The notes under the pieces were generated by a model, which saw only the letters and a list, made by a program, of their open reading frames with translations, ran no database searches and was not told where the DNA came from. 11,298 bases of DNA from Tannerella sp. (GTDB lineage: Bacteria; Bacteroidota; Bacteroidia; Bacteroidales; Tannerellaceae), in assembly GCA_031289445.1 (NCBI GenBank), contig JAITPL010000104.1:1-11298 (forward strand). The letters run 5' to 3'. Shown in pieces: positions 1 through 4,842 of this stretch (positions within the stretch are counted from its first letter, which is position 1; every line of letters begins with the position of its first letter). Both the position numbers and the translations under genes were made by a program.

Positions 1-495
1 CGCGCCTCCAAGCGCATTGTCGAACGAAGCAACAGGCTGCTGCAAGGCTACCTTTGACACCGTTGCCACCGAGCCGGTCAGTTCTTTTCGTTTCTGTGTA
101 CCGTAGCCGACGACGACTACCTGATCCAGCAGATTCACGTCTTCGTTGAGGAAAACAACGACCGGCTCGTTGTACTCAAAAATGTCCACTTCTATTGTCT
201 TGTAGCCCAGATAACCGATAACAAGCGCCGCAGGCAGTGATTTTACCTGAATGGAGAAGTTACCGTTCTGATCCGTAACGGTCCCTTTCTGATCGCTTAC
301 AAGAACAACGCTTGACACTATGACAGGCTCGTTTGTTTTACTGTACAACACTCGTCCTTCGAGTTGACCCTGTTGTGCAAAAATTGCAACCGAACATTCG
401 ACTAACAGTAGTAATACCAGTAAGTTAATCTTTTGCGCGCAAACAAATTTGCAATAAAATTTTTGTAATTCAAAAAAATGCAGTAATTTTGCCAT
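1..495 (-). CDS. SusC/RagA-family TonB-dependent outer-membrane receptor, N-terminal part (runs off window)
   Basis: The first 165 codons are present; the rest lies beyond base 1. Residues 1-40 form a long signal peptide: a basic N-region of about 23 residues, a hydrophobic core (INLLVLLLL) and likely cleavage after IFA before QQG. Residues about 43-118 match the carboxypeptidase-regulatory-like domain that precedes SusC plugs. Residues 126-165 start the plug with the family hallmark VVVGYGTQKRKELTGSVA. It resembles the same region of the complete SusC at 7608-10766, so the two are paralogues. SusC proteins form the outer-membrane pore of SusCD importers, energised by TonB. The start at 495 is chosen because the hydrophobic core needs this frame and the ATG matches the start-codon layout of the other two antisense-covered genes. 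It begins 203 bp after the ABC ATPase on the same strand. No consensus promoter is visible in that gap, so read-through or a non-canonical promoter is possible. The substrate is unknown. Confidence 0.9.
   Translation of the reverse strand, partial: MAKLLHFFELQKFYCKFVCAQKINLLVLLLLVECSVAIFAQQGQLEGRVLYSKTNEPVIVSSVVLVSDQKGTVTDQNGNFSIQVKSLPAALVIGYLGYKTIEVDIFEYNEPVVVFLNEDVNLLDQVVVVGYGTQKRKELTGSVATVSKVALQQPVASFDNALGGA
461..491 (+). promoter_or_regulatory. Candidate antisense promoter inside the start of the second susC
   Basis: On the plus strand TTTTG (461-465) is followed after 18 bp by TAATTTTG (484-491), matching the Bacteroidota -7 consensus TAnnTTTG. It overlaps codons 2-12 of the susC on the other strand. 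Spacing is slightly shorter than in the two better copies (20 bp), so this is the weakest of the three. It would drive the short RNA that ends at the hairpin at 524-569. Confidence 0.45.
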
Positions 496-497
496 AA

Positions 498-569
498 CTT
501 TATTTATTAATTAATTAGAGTTGAGTGTCCTTGAAGCCATTTTCCCTCGGTCTGACAGGACACTTTTTT
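498..569 (+). ncRNA. Predicted cis-antisense RNA over the leader of the second susC
   Basis: An RNA starting about 7 nt after the -7 box at 484-491 would run from about 498 to the T tract at 564-569, about 72 nt. It would be fully complementary to the leader just upstream of the susC start codon at 495. Its 5' half is AT-rich and its 3' half is the terminator hairpin. Position, size and polarity match the two clearer copies at 3710-3779 and 10769-10840, while the primary sequence differs. A role in repressing susC by pairing with its mRNA is inferred from the DonS-type antisense RNAs of Bacteroides. Confidence 0.45.
524..569 (+). terminator. Intrinsic terminator of the antisense RNA (plus strand)
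   Basis: AGTGTCCT (524-531) pairs perfectly with AGGACACT (557-564), enclosing a 25-nt loop, and is followed by T6 (564-569). The T tract follows the hairpin only on the plus strand, so it cannot terminate minus-strand susC transcription. The stem sequence differs entirely from the other two copies, while the pairing is kept. Confidence 0.6.
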
Positions 570-591
570 ATTTGTTTTCTTAGGGACTGCA

Positions 592-609
592 ATGTTCACG
601 CCTGAACAT
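592..609. promoter_or_regulatory. Perfect 7-4-7 palindrome upstream of the second susC
   Basis: ATGTTCA (592-598), a CGCC spacer, then TGAACAT (603-609). It lies about 100 bp upstream of the susC start codon, in the gap after the ATPase gene. The geometry resembles the 6-4-6 palindromes beside the other two sense promoters, but the bases differ. It may be an operator or an RNA hairpin; no T tract follows on either strand. Nothing else is recognised in the 203-bp gap (496-698) apart from the antisense RNA. Confidence 0.4.
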
Positions 610-698
610 CGCCGCCTGGTTTTAGTCGAAGCTTTATCATGCAGATGCCGCTCTTCAAAAACCCTGAATTAATATATTCCTTTCGCCTTTTCATCTCA

Positions 699-1517
699 TT
701 ATATGGCCTCCCCGGCGCCGTTAATTTGACTTGATTCTACAACATCCACAAGTTTGGAAGGTTGCGAGCCTGCCAGATGAAATTCCTTCAACACCCGCTT
801 GCGAAGCAGAATGAACTTGTCGTCATTCCTGTCTCTTGCGTCATTGAGGTCCACATTAATGATTTCGCTTATCTTGCCCGGACGCGCGGTCATGACCACA
901 ATCCTGTTGCTCAAGCGAATTGCCTCGTCCACGTCGTGAGTTACAAGCACAATGGTAGTGTTTGTCTTTTTCCACACACCGTACAGTAAATCCTGCAAAT
1001 CAATCCTTGTAAAGGCGTCCAGAGCGCCCAGCGGCTCGTCCATCAGCAATACTTTCGGTTTGTTAATCAACGCGCGGGCAATAGCCACACGTTGTGCCAT
1101 GCCGCCCGAAATCTCGTGCGGATAGGCTTTCGCAAATCCACTCAAGCCTATCAGACTGATATATTCGGAGACCAATTCCTTATTCTCTTTGTATATCTTT
1201 CGGGCTTTAAGTCCGATGGCGATGTTCTCCTCAACCGTTTTCCAGGGGTACAGGGCAGCTTGCTGAAACACAAAACCGCGCTCGCTATCGGGCGCCGTTA
1301 TCCTTTTGTCGCCGATATGCAGCGAGCCTTCCTGCGGCAAATCCAATCCTGCAATCAGTCGCAAAAGGGTTGTCTTACCGCATCCGCTCGGCCCTATAAA
1401 CGAGATAAAATCGCCTTCGGATATGTTCAGGTTTATCCTGTACAGCGCTTCGGTACTTCCGCCGTTGGCATCGGAGTAGGTGCGGCTTATATCGTCGATT
1501 CTGATTTGTACACTCAT
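699..1517 (-). CDS. ABC transporter ATP-binding protein, SsuB/TauB/NrtD type
   Basis: This 272-residue ATPase energises the importer whose permease and binding protein are encoded just upstream. All nucleotide-binding motifs are intact: Walker A GPSGCGKT (42-49), Q-loop FVFQQ (82-86), signature ISGGMAQR (136-143), Walker B VLLMDEP (156-162), D-loop GALD (164-167) and switch histidine in LVTHD (H194). The PWKTVEENI stretch after the Q-loop and the RPGKI motif after the H-loop are typical of the nitrate/sulfonate/taurine subfamily. Length is normal for the family. Its ATG overlaps the permease stop by 4 bp (ATGA), indicating translational coupling. It is the last gene of the ABC operon, and no clear minus-strand terminator follows. 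Substrate cannot be assigned from the ATPase. Confidence 0.95.
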   Translation of the reverse strand: MSVQIRIDDISRTYSDANGGSTEALYRINLNISEGDFISFIGPSGCGKTTLLRLIAGLDLPQEGSLHIGDKRITAPDSERGFVFQQAALYPWKTVEENIAIGLKARKIYKENKELVSEYISLIGLSGFAKAYPHEISGGMAQRVAIARALINKPKVLLMDEPLGALDAFTRIDLQDLLYGVWKKTNTTIVLVTHDVDEAIRLSNRIVVMTARPGKISEIINVDLNDARDRNDDKFILLRKRVLKEFHLAGSQPSKLVDVVESSQINGAGEAI

Positions 1518-2551
1518 TTTGTTATTCCTTTCTGCCAGCGCAATAAACGGTTTTTAATCAGTGTTATGATGCCGATGATAACGGAAAATATGACCGCCAT
1601 GATGATGATGGAAGCATATACCTTGTCATACGACGACCATGCTTTGGCCCAGTTGATATACCAGCCAAGTCCGGCTTTGGCGCCGACCATTTCGGAAACG
1701 ATAAGCGTCAAAAAAGATATGCCTGTAGCGGTAGATATTCCTGTCAGTATGCTTGGAACTGCGTTGGGAATGGCTACGCGAAAGAGCAGGTACTGTTCGT
1801 TTGCGCCAAGCGTCTTTGCTACTTCATAAAACGTTTTGGGAGTAGATGAAATTCCTGTAGAGACCATCAATGCTATCGGAAACAGGGAGGCCATTATTAT
1901 AAGGAATACTCCGGTGATAAAACTGTTCGGAAAGATGACCACCGCAATCGGTATCCATGCTACCGAGGGGATGACGCCGGTCAGTTTGATAATCGGGAAT
2001 AGCCAATAATTCCACTTTGAGTACCAGCCGATAAGTATTCCGGTGATAATACCGAACACCGACCCCAGTATCAGCCCTGCAAAGAACAGCCGCATGGAAT
2101 AATAGCCGCTAATGAGCAGCGTAGAGCGTTCGCTTACTATGATGCTTGCAATTTGAGCCGGCCCGGGGAAAAACGGCAGTTTCATGATGTCGCTTTTTGT
2201 GGACAGCAAATCCCAAACGCCAAGAAAGAGAAAGACGGCAAAAATAAACAGCGACCGGCTCTGTAGCTTCCGGGACAGACCTGTCTGCCCGAAAAAAGAA
2301 AAAAAGGAAAGTCCGGTGAAAACAACGCCGCTACCAACTAAAAACGATTGGTAACAAGAGCTGTTTACAGCCTGCATGTCAGGAAGAAAAATGCTCTCCG
2401 ACACAGCTATGGCTATACCTGTAACAGGAAGAAGCATGGCATACTTCTGTTTTCCGTTTTTTCGACAGATAAGAGTAGCGTTGGTTTTCAACCGGACTTC
2501 CCCACCTAACAACAATCTTTTAACTTCAGATACTATGAATACTTTTGCCAT
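1514..2551 (-). CDS. ABC transporter permease, SsuC/TauC type (BPD_transp_1), with an N-terminal extension
   Basis: This 345-residue inner-membrane permease would form the channel of the importer. The conserved core runs from about residue 100 to the end, with several hydrophobic spans and the cytoplasmic EAA loop that docks the ATPase (about 243-263, EVAKTLGAN followed by VAIPNAVPS). The family is usually about 250-270 residues. Here about 95 extra residues precede the core: a basic stretch (1-38), then two hydrophobic patches (about 39-56 and 68-90) that may add membrane spans. The annotated start is the longest sensible one; internal Met39 or Met60 are alternatives. The gene starts 43 bp after the binding-protein stop and overlaps the ATPase by 4 bp, so the three genes form one operon. 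I do not recognise the extension. Confidence 0.9.
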   Translation of the reverse strand: MAKVFIVSEVKRLLLGGEVRLKTNATLICRKNGKQKYAMLLPVTGIAIAVSESIFLPDMQAVNSSCYQSFLVGSGVVFTGLSFFSFFGQTGLSRKLQSRSLFIFAVFLFLGVWDLLSTKSDIMKLPFFPGPAQIASIIVSERSTLLISGYYSMRLFFAGLILGSVFGIITGILIGWYSKWNYWLFPIIKLTGVIPSVAWIPIAVVIFPNSFITGVFLIIMASLFPIALMVSTGISSTPKTFYEVAKTLGANEQYLLFRVAIPNAVPSILTGISTATGISFLTLIVSEMVGAKAGLGWYINWAKAWSSYDKVYASIIIMAVIFSVIIGIITLIKNRLLRWQKGITK

Positions 2552-2594
2552 GACTCGGTTTGGTTTTGATTCTATTAATCACGTTCAAATCGCT

Positions 2595-3707
2595 TTAATT
2601 GTGAGCGGGTTTTACTTCATTAGAGGAGTGTCCTTCTGCTGCATTTTCTTCGTCTTCGACCTTTAACTCATAATAGAGCTTGTCCACAAATGAATGTGCG
2701 TCAAGGTCTGCCGGCAAAAATCCCGTTCTTTTCAGTTCGTTTGTAAAGTACAGGGCATCTTCTTTTGCCTTGAGCCTCGTTTTGGCGCCATGCTTGGCGT
2801 GATATCTGTAGCTCTCTATCAGTTCGGCGATCAGCTCGGGGTCGTCCGCCGCAACATAGCCTTTTTCTACAAGTATTTTAGCTGTTTCTTCGGGATGAGC
2901 CGACACCCATTCTCCGGCTTTATGATAAGCCCGCAAAATAGCCTTGATGCGTTCGGGATTCTCTTTTAGCTGCTTACCCGACACATACAAAAAGCAGCAG
3001 TACTTGCCGGCAAACAGCGGATGTTCGCCGATGTCGCACAGTACATGATAACCTTTCCTGATGGCCAAAGCGCCGAACGGATCCCACAAGGCAACGGCAT
3101 CGACTTCACCTTTTTCGGCCACAGCCTGTAGCTGGTCGCCGGGAAAAGGAAGCCATTCTACTCCGTTGACCGGGTTGATGTTGTGATGAGCCAGAAATAC
3201 GCTTGTGATAGCCATTGGAGAGCCTCCGATTTCGTCCACGCCGATTCGCTTGCCGACCAAATCTTTACCTTCCCTGATGCTTGAGCCGGGAGGCACCAGC
3301 AGTTTAATGCAGCCCTCATGCAAGCCTCCAACAAGTTTTATGTCCAGACCTTCATTGGCCGACGGGAAATACTGGAAATCGCCGATGGCAATAGGGAACT
3401 TACCGCTCGCAAGGCCTGTTTTGTTGGTTTCGAATGTCCCGCTGACCAGCGTAACGTCGATACCTTCGGCTGCGAAAAAGCCTTTTGCTTCGGCTATGTA
3501 GCCGGGTGCAGCGCAGGCAGCCCCGCTTAGTCCCTGAATTTCAACTTTACCGAAAGGAAATTCTTTGGATACGTCCCTGTTCTTGCTCGGATTACCGCAT
3601 CCGTTCAAGAGTATCACTGCGGCCAATAAAGCGGTTGCCGGAGAAAATGCCGGAGAAAAATCGCGTCGGCATTTGTCTGTTTCAATAATTTGTTGTACTT
3701 TTGTCAT
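2595..3707 (-). CDS. ABC substrate-binding lipoprotein, NMT1/SsuA type
   Basis: This 370-residue lipoprotein would capture the ligand and deliver it to the permease. The signal peptide ends in the lipobox LNGC with Cys37 as the lipid-anchored residue. The mature part shows the SsuA/NMT1 fold: GAACAAPGYIAEAKGFFAAEGIDV near the start, where the ligand pocket begins, then GKRIGVDEIGGSP and the hinge region EVDAVALWDPFG. The start at 3707 is chosen over an in-frame ATG at 3824 because the sense promoter at 3796-3826 lies between them, so the longer form would start upstream of its own transcript. The first 15 residues (MTKVQQIIETDKCRR) nearly match those of SusC at 10766, reflecting a shared 5' module. 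A 12-bp tandem duplication (3637-3660) gives FSPAFSPA in the signal peptide. It is the first gene of the ABC operon. The family binds sulfonates, taurine, nitrate or thiamin-pyrimidine precursors; the ligand here is unknown. Confidence 0.92.
   Translation of the reverse strand: MTKVQQIIETDKCRRDFSPAFSPATALLAAVILLNGCGNPSKNRDVSKEFPFGKVEIQGLSGAACAAPGYIAEAKGFFAAEGIDVTLVSGTFETNKTGLASGKFPIAIGDFQYFPSANEGLDIKLVGGLHEGCIKLLVPPGSSIREGKDLVGKRIGVDEIGGSPMAITSVFLAHHNINPVNGVEWLPFPGDQLQAVAEKGEVDAVALWDPFGALAIRKGYHVLCDIGEHPLFAGKYCCFLYVSGKQLKENPERIKAILRAYHKAGEWVSAHPEETAKILVEKGYVAADDPELIAELIESYRYHAKHGAKTRLKAKEDALYFTNELKRTGFLPADLDAHSFVDKLYYELKVEDEENAAEGHSSNEVKPAHN
3672..3703 (+). promoter_or_regulatory. Antisense promoter inside the first codons of the binding-protein gene
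   Basis: TTTG (3672-3675), exactly 20 bp, then TACTTTTG (3696-3703): a full match to the Bacteroidota vegetative promoter on the plus strand. It lies within codons 2-12 of the gene on the opposite strand and points away from it, into the leader. The same box and spacing occur at 10731-10762. Confidence 0.65.
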
Positions 3708-3709
3708 GT

Positions 3710-3779
3710 CTAAATCTTTTAGATATTGGCGCCTCTGCTTTATCCAAATTGCCGTTCGGTTAGCAGGGACGCCTTTTTT
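3710..3779 (+). ncRNA. Predicted cis-antisense RNA over the leader of the ABC binding-protein gene
   Basis: Transcription from the promoter at 3672-3703 should begin near 3710 and stop at T6 (3774-3779), giving about 70 nt. This covers almost the whole predicted 5' UTR of the binding-protein mRNA (about 3708-3789). A small 5' hairpin is possible (TCTAAA at 3709-3714 with TTTAGA at 3718-3723), followed by the terminator hairpin. A role in repressing the ABC operon by pairing with its leader is inferred. The family parallel is the antisense RNAs over susC leaders in Bacteroides, but here the target is an ABC transporter operon. Confidence 0.6.
3728..3779 (+). terminator. Intrinsic terminator of the antisense RNA (plus strand)
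   Basis: GGCGCCTCTGC (3728-3738) pairs with GCAGGGACGCC (3763-3773) over 11 positions, with one mismatch and one wobble, and is followed by T6. The loop is 24 nt. The 3' arm is identical to that at 10824-10834. On the minus strand the hairpin is preceded, not followed, by the homopolymer, so it does not stop the sense transcript. Confidence 0.7.
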
Positions 3780-3795
3780 GTCCAATTTTATGCTG

Positions 3796-3826
3796 CAAAG
3801 GTACGGACATTCCATAGGGTGCACAA
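3796..3826 (-). promoter_or_regulatory. Sense promoter of the ABC operon
   Basis: Read on the minus strand, TTG (3826-3824), 20 bp, then TACCTTTG (3803-3796): a full Bacteroidota -33/-7 promoter. Transcription should start near 3789, giving a leader of about 82 nt. The matching promoter of susC is at 10857-10887, with identical spacing and a shared block GTGCACCCT between the boxes. Confidence 0.75.
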
Positions 3827-3842
3827 TACCATTTTTATGGTA
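3827..3842. promoter_or_regulatory. Operator-like palindrome abutting the -33 box
   Basis: TACCAT-TTTT-ATGGTA is a perfect 6-4-6 inverted repeat that ends exactly where the -33 TTG of the ABC promoter begins. An identical 16-bp sequence occupies the same place at 10888-10903 upstream of susC. This suggests one regulator binds both promoters; whether it activates or represses is not visible. Confidence 0.6.
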
Positions 3843-3872
3843 AATTCACAGAAGGTAGAAAGTAGAAGATAA

Positions 3873-3909
3873 ATGGTATTGCAGCATTTGCCGTATGGCA
3901 GTACTTTTG
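3873..3909 (+). promoter_or_regulatory. Divergent plus-strand promoter, inverted copy of the sense promoter
   Basis: ATGGTA (3873-3878) is followed directly by TTG (3879-3881), 20 bp and TACTTTTG (3902-3909). This is the same order and spacing as the ABC and susC sense promoters, but in the opposite direction. Half of the adjoining palindrome is kept (ATGGTA) and the other half is degraded. The segment is absent from the corresponding place upstream of susC, so it looks like an insertion or local inverted duplication. No protein gene lies downstream on the plus strand; a transcript would run to the hairpin at 4112-4139. Confidence 0.5.
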
Positions 3910-3965
3910 CATTTCCAAACAACAAGATAGAAGATAGAAATTCAGAACCCCTGCCACCCGATACT

Positions 3966-3983
3966 ATCGCCATTGGGTATTAT
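3966..3983. repeat. Conserved 18-bp block, copy 1
   Basis: ATCGCCATTGGGTATTAT is identical to 10959-10976. Both lie upstream of the sense promoters, about 125 and 55 bp beyond the palindrome, and both are followed by a similar CTTTTATGAAA stretch. The exact identity in otherwise diverged spacer suggests a functional site or a recent duplication. Confidence 0.5.
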
Positions 3984-4015
3984 GCTTATAATAAATGCTT
4001 TTATGAAATATCATG

Positions 4016-4048
4016 GATAATTGTATTTGGTAGAATAAGGTCTTTCAG
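4016..4048. repeat. Single degenerate 33-bp repeat unit
   Basis: One copy of the 33-bp unit that is tandemly repeated at 11024-11132, sharing the core TTGTATTTGGTAxAATAAGG and the ending CTTTCAG. The inner dyad TATTGTA-N5-TACAATA is damaged here. It sits in the same relative place upstream of the ABC promoter as the array does upstream of susC. Beyond it (4049-4111) I see nothing recognisable. Confidence 0.5.
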
Positions 4049-4111
4049 AGATAAAGACTTGCCCGAGTCAGGAGTTCCTAATATACACGTACACGAGAGA
4101 CGGTACACAGT

Positions 4112-4139
4112 GCATCTCTCTCAAGGGATGCCGTTTTAT
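4112..4139 (+). terminator. Hairpin with T-rich tail (plus strand), possibly REP-like
   Basis: GCATCTC (4112-4118) pairs with GGGATGC (4125-4131) around a 6-nt loop, with one wobble, followed by CGTTTTATT. It could end a plus-strand transcript from 3916. It also resembles the small palindromes in the element at 11133-11298, so it may instead be an isolated repeat remnant. Confidence 0.35.
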
Positions 4140-4143
4140 TGCG

Positions 4144-4159
4144 CCGGAATTATTTCCGG
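4144..4159 (-). terminator. Hairpin overlapping the stop codon of the C39-like peptidase gene
   Basis: CCGGAA-N4-TTCCGG is a perfect 6-bp stem whose loop contains part of the TAA stop of the gene ending at 4150. There is no T tract after it on the minus strand, so it is at best a weak terminator or a 3'-end-stabilising structure. Confidence 0.3.
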
Positions 4160-4830
4160 ACATAATCTTCTGGCCACAGGGCAAGAAACAGTCCCCAATC
4201 GAAATCGGGGTCGTAATTGTTGCGCCAGTTGCCGAAATACAGATTCTCAAACGGATAAACAACATATCCGTCTTCCTTATGGTCGGTACGGTCGTAAGGA
4301 TCTGCAAGGACAAGCACATCGTCCGCCGTTGTCTCCGTTCCCAGCGTATCATAACCGATTATGATTTGCCAGTGACCGCCCCATTCGTTTGTACCGATGA
4401 TTACCGGTATGTTGTTTTTTAGAAAATTCAAAAACAGTTCACGAGTGATTTCCTGCTTGCCGAGGTCAAAGGTGGAGGTATATTTGAATCCGCCGATCGA
4501 ATCGACAACGTTTATCAGATGTCGTAAAAAAGTGGTGTCCTGCTCCGTTCCCCGCAACTTTTTCAAATCCATTTCGCCGTAATTTCCCGATTTGCCGAAG
4601 TGACCGAGTGTCATCAATATGCAGCTTGGGCCGCAGGTAACGTCCGTTGTTTGCTGATAGGTTTTGAAGCCTTCAATAAGCGTGAGCGAGCCGCCGCTTT
4701 TTAAGGTATAAAAATCGATGGATTGGTAATAATCCGATGCCTTGCCGTTCCGCGACAGCGACGGCTTCATCCAAATCAAAGCCGCCGCTGTTAACGAAAT
4801 AAAAACTATTACTATGACAAATTTCTTCAT
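4150..4830 (-). CDS. Secreted C39-like (papain-fold) cysteine peptidase
   Basis: A 226-residue protein with an uncleaved anchor or signal peptide (hydrophobic residues 4-20, no lipobox) and a peptidase C39_2-type domain from about residue 55. The catalytic set is visible: Gln60 (oxyanion), Cys66 in DVTCGPSC, His153 in EWGGHWQIIIGYD and Asp178 in LADPYD. Such domains cleave peptide bonds, often after Gly-Gly, and the fold is shared with phytochelatin-synthase-like enzymes that act on glutathione. This copy is a stand-alone domain without an attached transporter, so it is not a bacteriocin exporter. It starts 12 bp after the M28 peptidase gene and is the last gene of the susCD operon. A role in trimming imported peptide-like substrate in the periplasm is inferred from context. 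Confidence 0.8.
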   Translation of the reverse strand: MKKFVIVIVFISLTAAALIWMKPSLSRNGKASDYYQSIDFYTLKSGGSLTLIEGFKTYQQTTDVTCGPSCILMTLGHFGKSGNYGEMDLKKLRGTEQDTTFLRHLINVVDSIGGFKYTSTFDLGKQEITRELFLNFLKNNIPVIIGTNEWGGHWQIIIGYDTLGTETTADDVLVLADPYDRTDHKEDGYVVYPFENLYFGNWRNNYDPDFDWGLFLALWPEDYVRK

Positions 4831-4842
4831 ATCGCCGATTAT

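Larger units (their letters stand above)
3916..4139 (+). ncRNA. Possible orphan intergenic transcript (plus strand)
   Basis: If the promoter at 3873-3909 is active, an RNA of about 224 nt would run from near 3916 to the hairpin and T-rich stretch at 4112-4139. No convincing open reading frame is present; the longest ATG-led frame starting inside it is very short. It would contain the conserved 18-bp block and the single 33-bp repeat unit. It may equally be a promoter relic without a stable product. Confidence 0.25.

Noticed and set aside
1092..1829. Long plus-strand open frames opposite the ATPase and permease, and others across the window (for example 3873-4364 and 6612-7013).
   Set aside because: They are antisense shadows of well-supported minus-strand genes, with no recognisable domains and no promoters placed to drive them.
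2539..2551. TACTTTTGCCATG at the permease start looks like a fourth antisense -7 box.
   Set aside because: There is no TTG or TTTG at the right distance upstream on the plus strand and no terminator hairpin downstream. The match follows from the codons for MAKV.
3728..3779. A riboswitch or attenuator in the sense leader of the ABC operon, for example TPP or SAM type.
   Set aside because: No TPP or SAM consensus elements are seen. The only strong hairpin has its T tract on the plus strand, which fits an antisense terminator rather than a sense control structure.
3708..3824. Longer start for the binding-protein gene at 3824, adding 39 residues.
   Set aside because: The extension spans the sense promoter, the leader and the antisense terminator, and it would place a hydrophilic stretch ahead of a good lipoprotein signal. 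The ATG at 3707 matches the susC layout.
3796..3909. An invertible promoter segment, as in phase-variable Bacteroides surface loci.
   Set aside because: The inverted repeats are the promoters themselves. Inversion would leave nearly the same layout, and no recombinase gene or typical invertase site is visible.
4150..4830. The C39-like protein as a bacteriocin-processing exporter component.
   Set aside because: It is a single small domain with no ABC exporter attached and no double-glycine leader peptide gene nearby. The context is an import operon.
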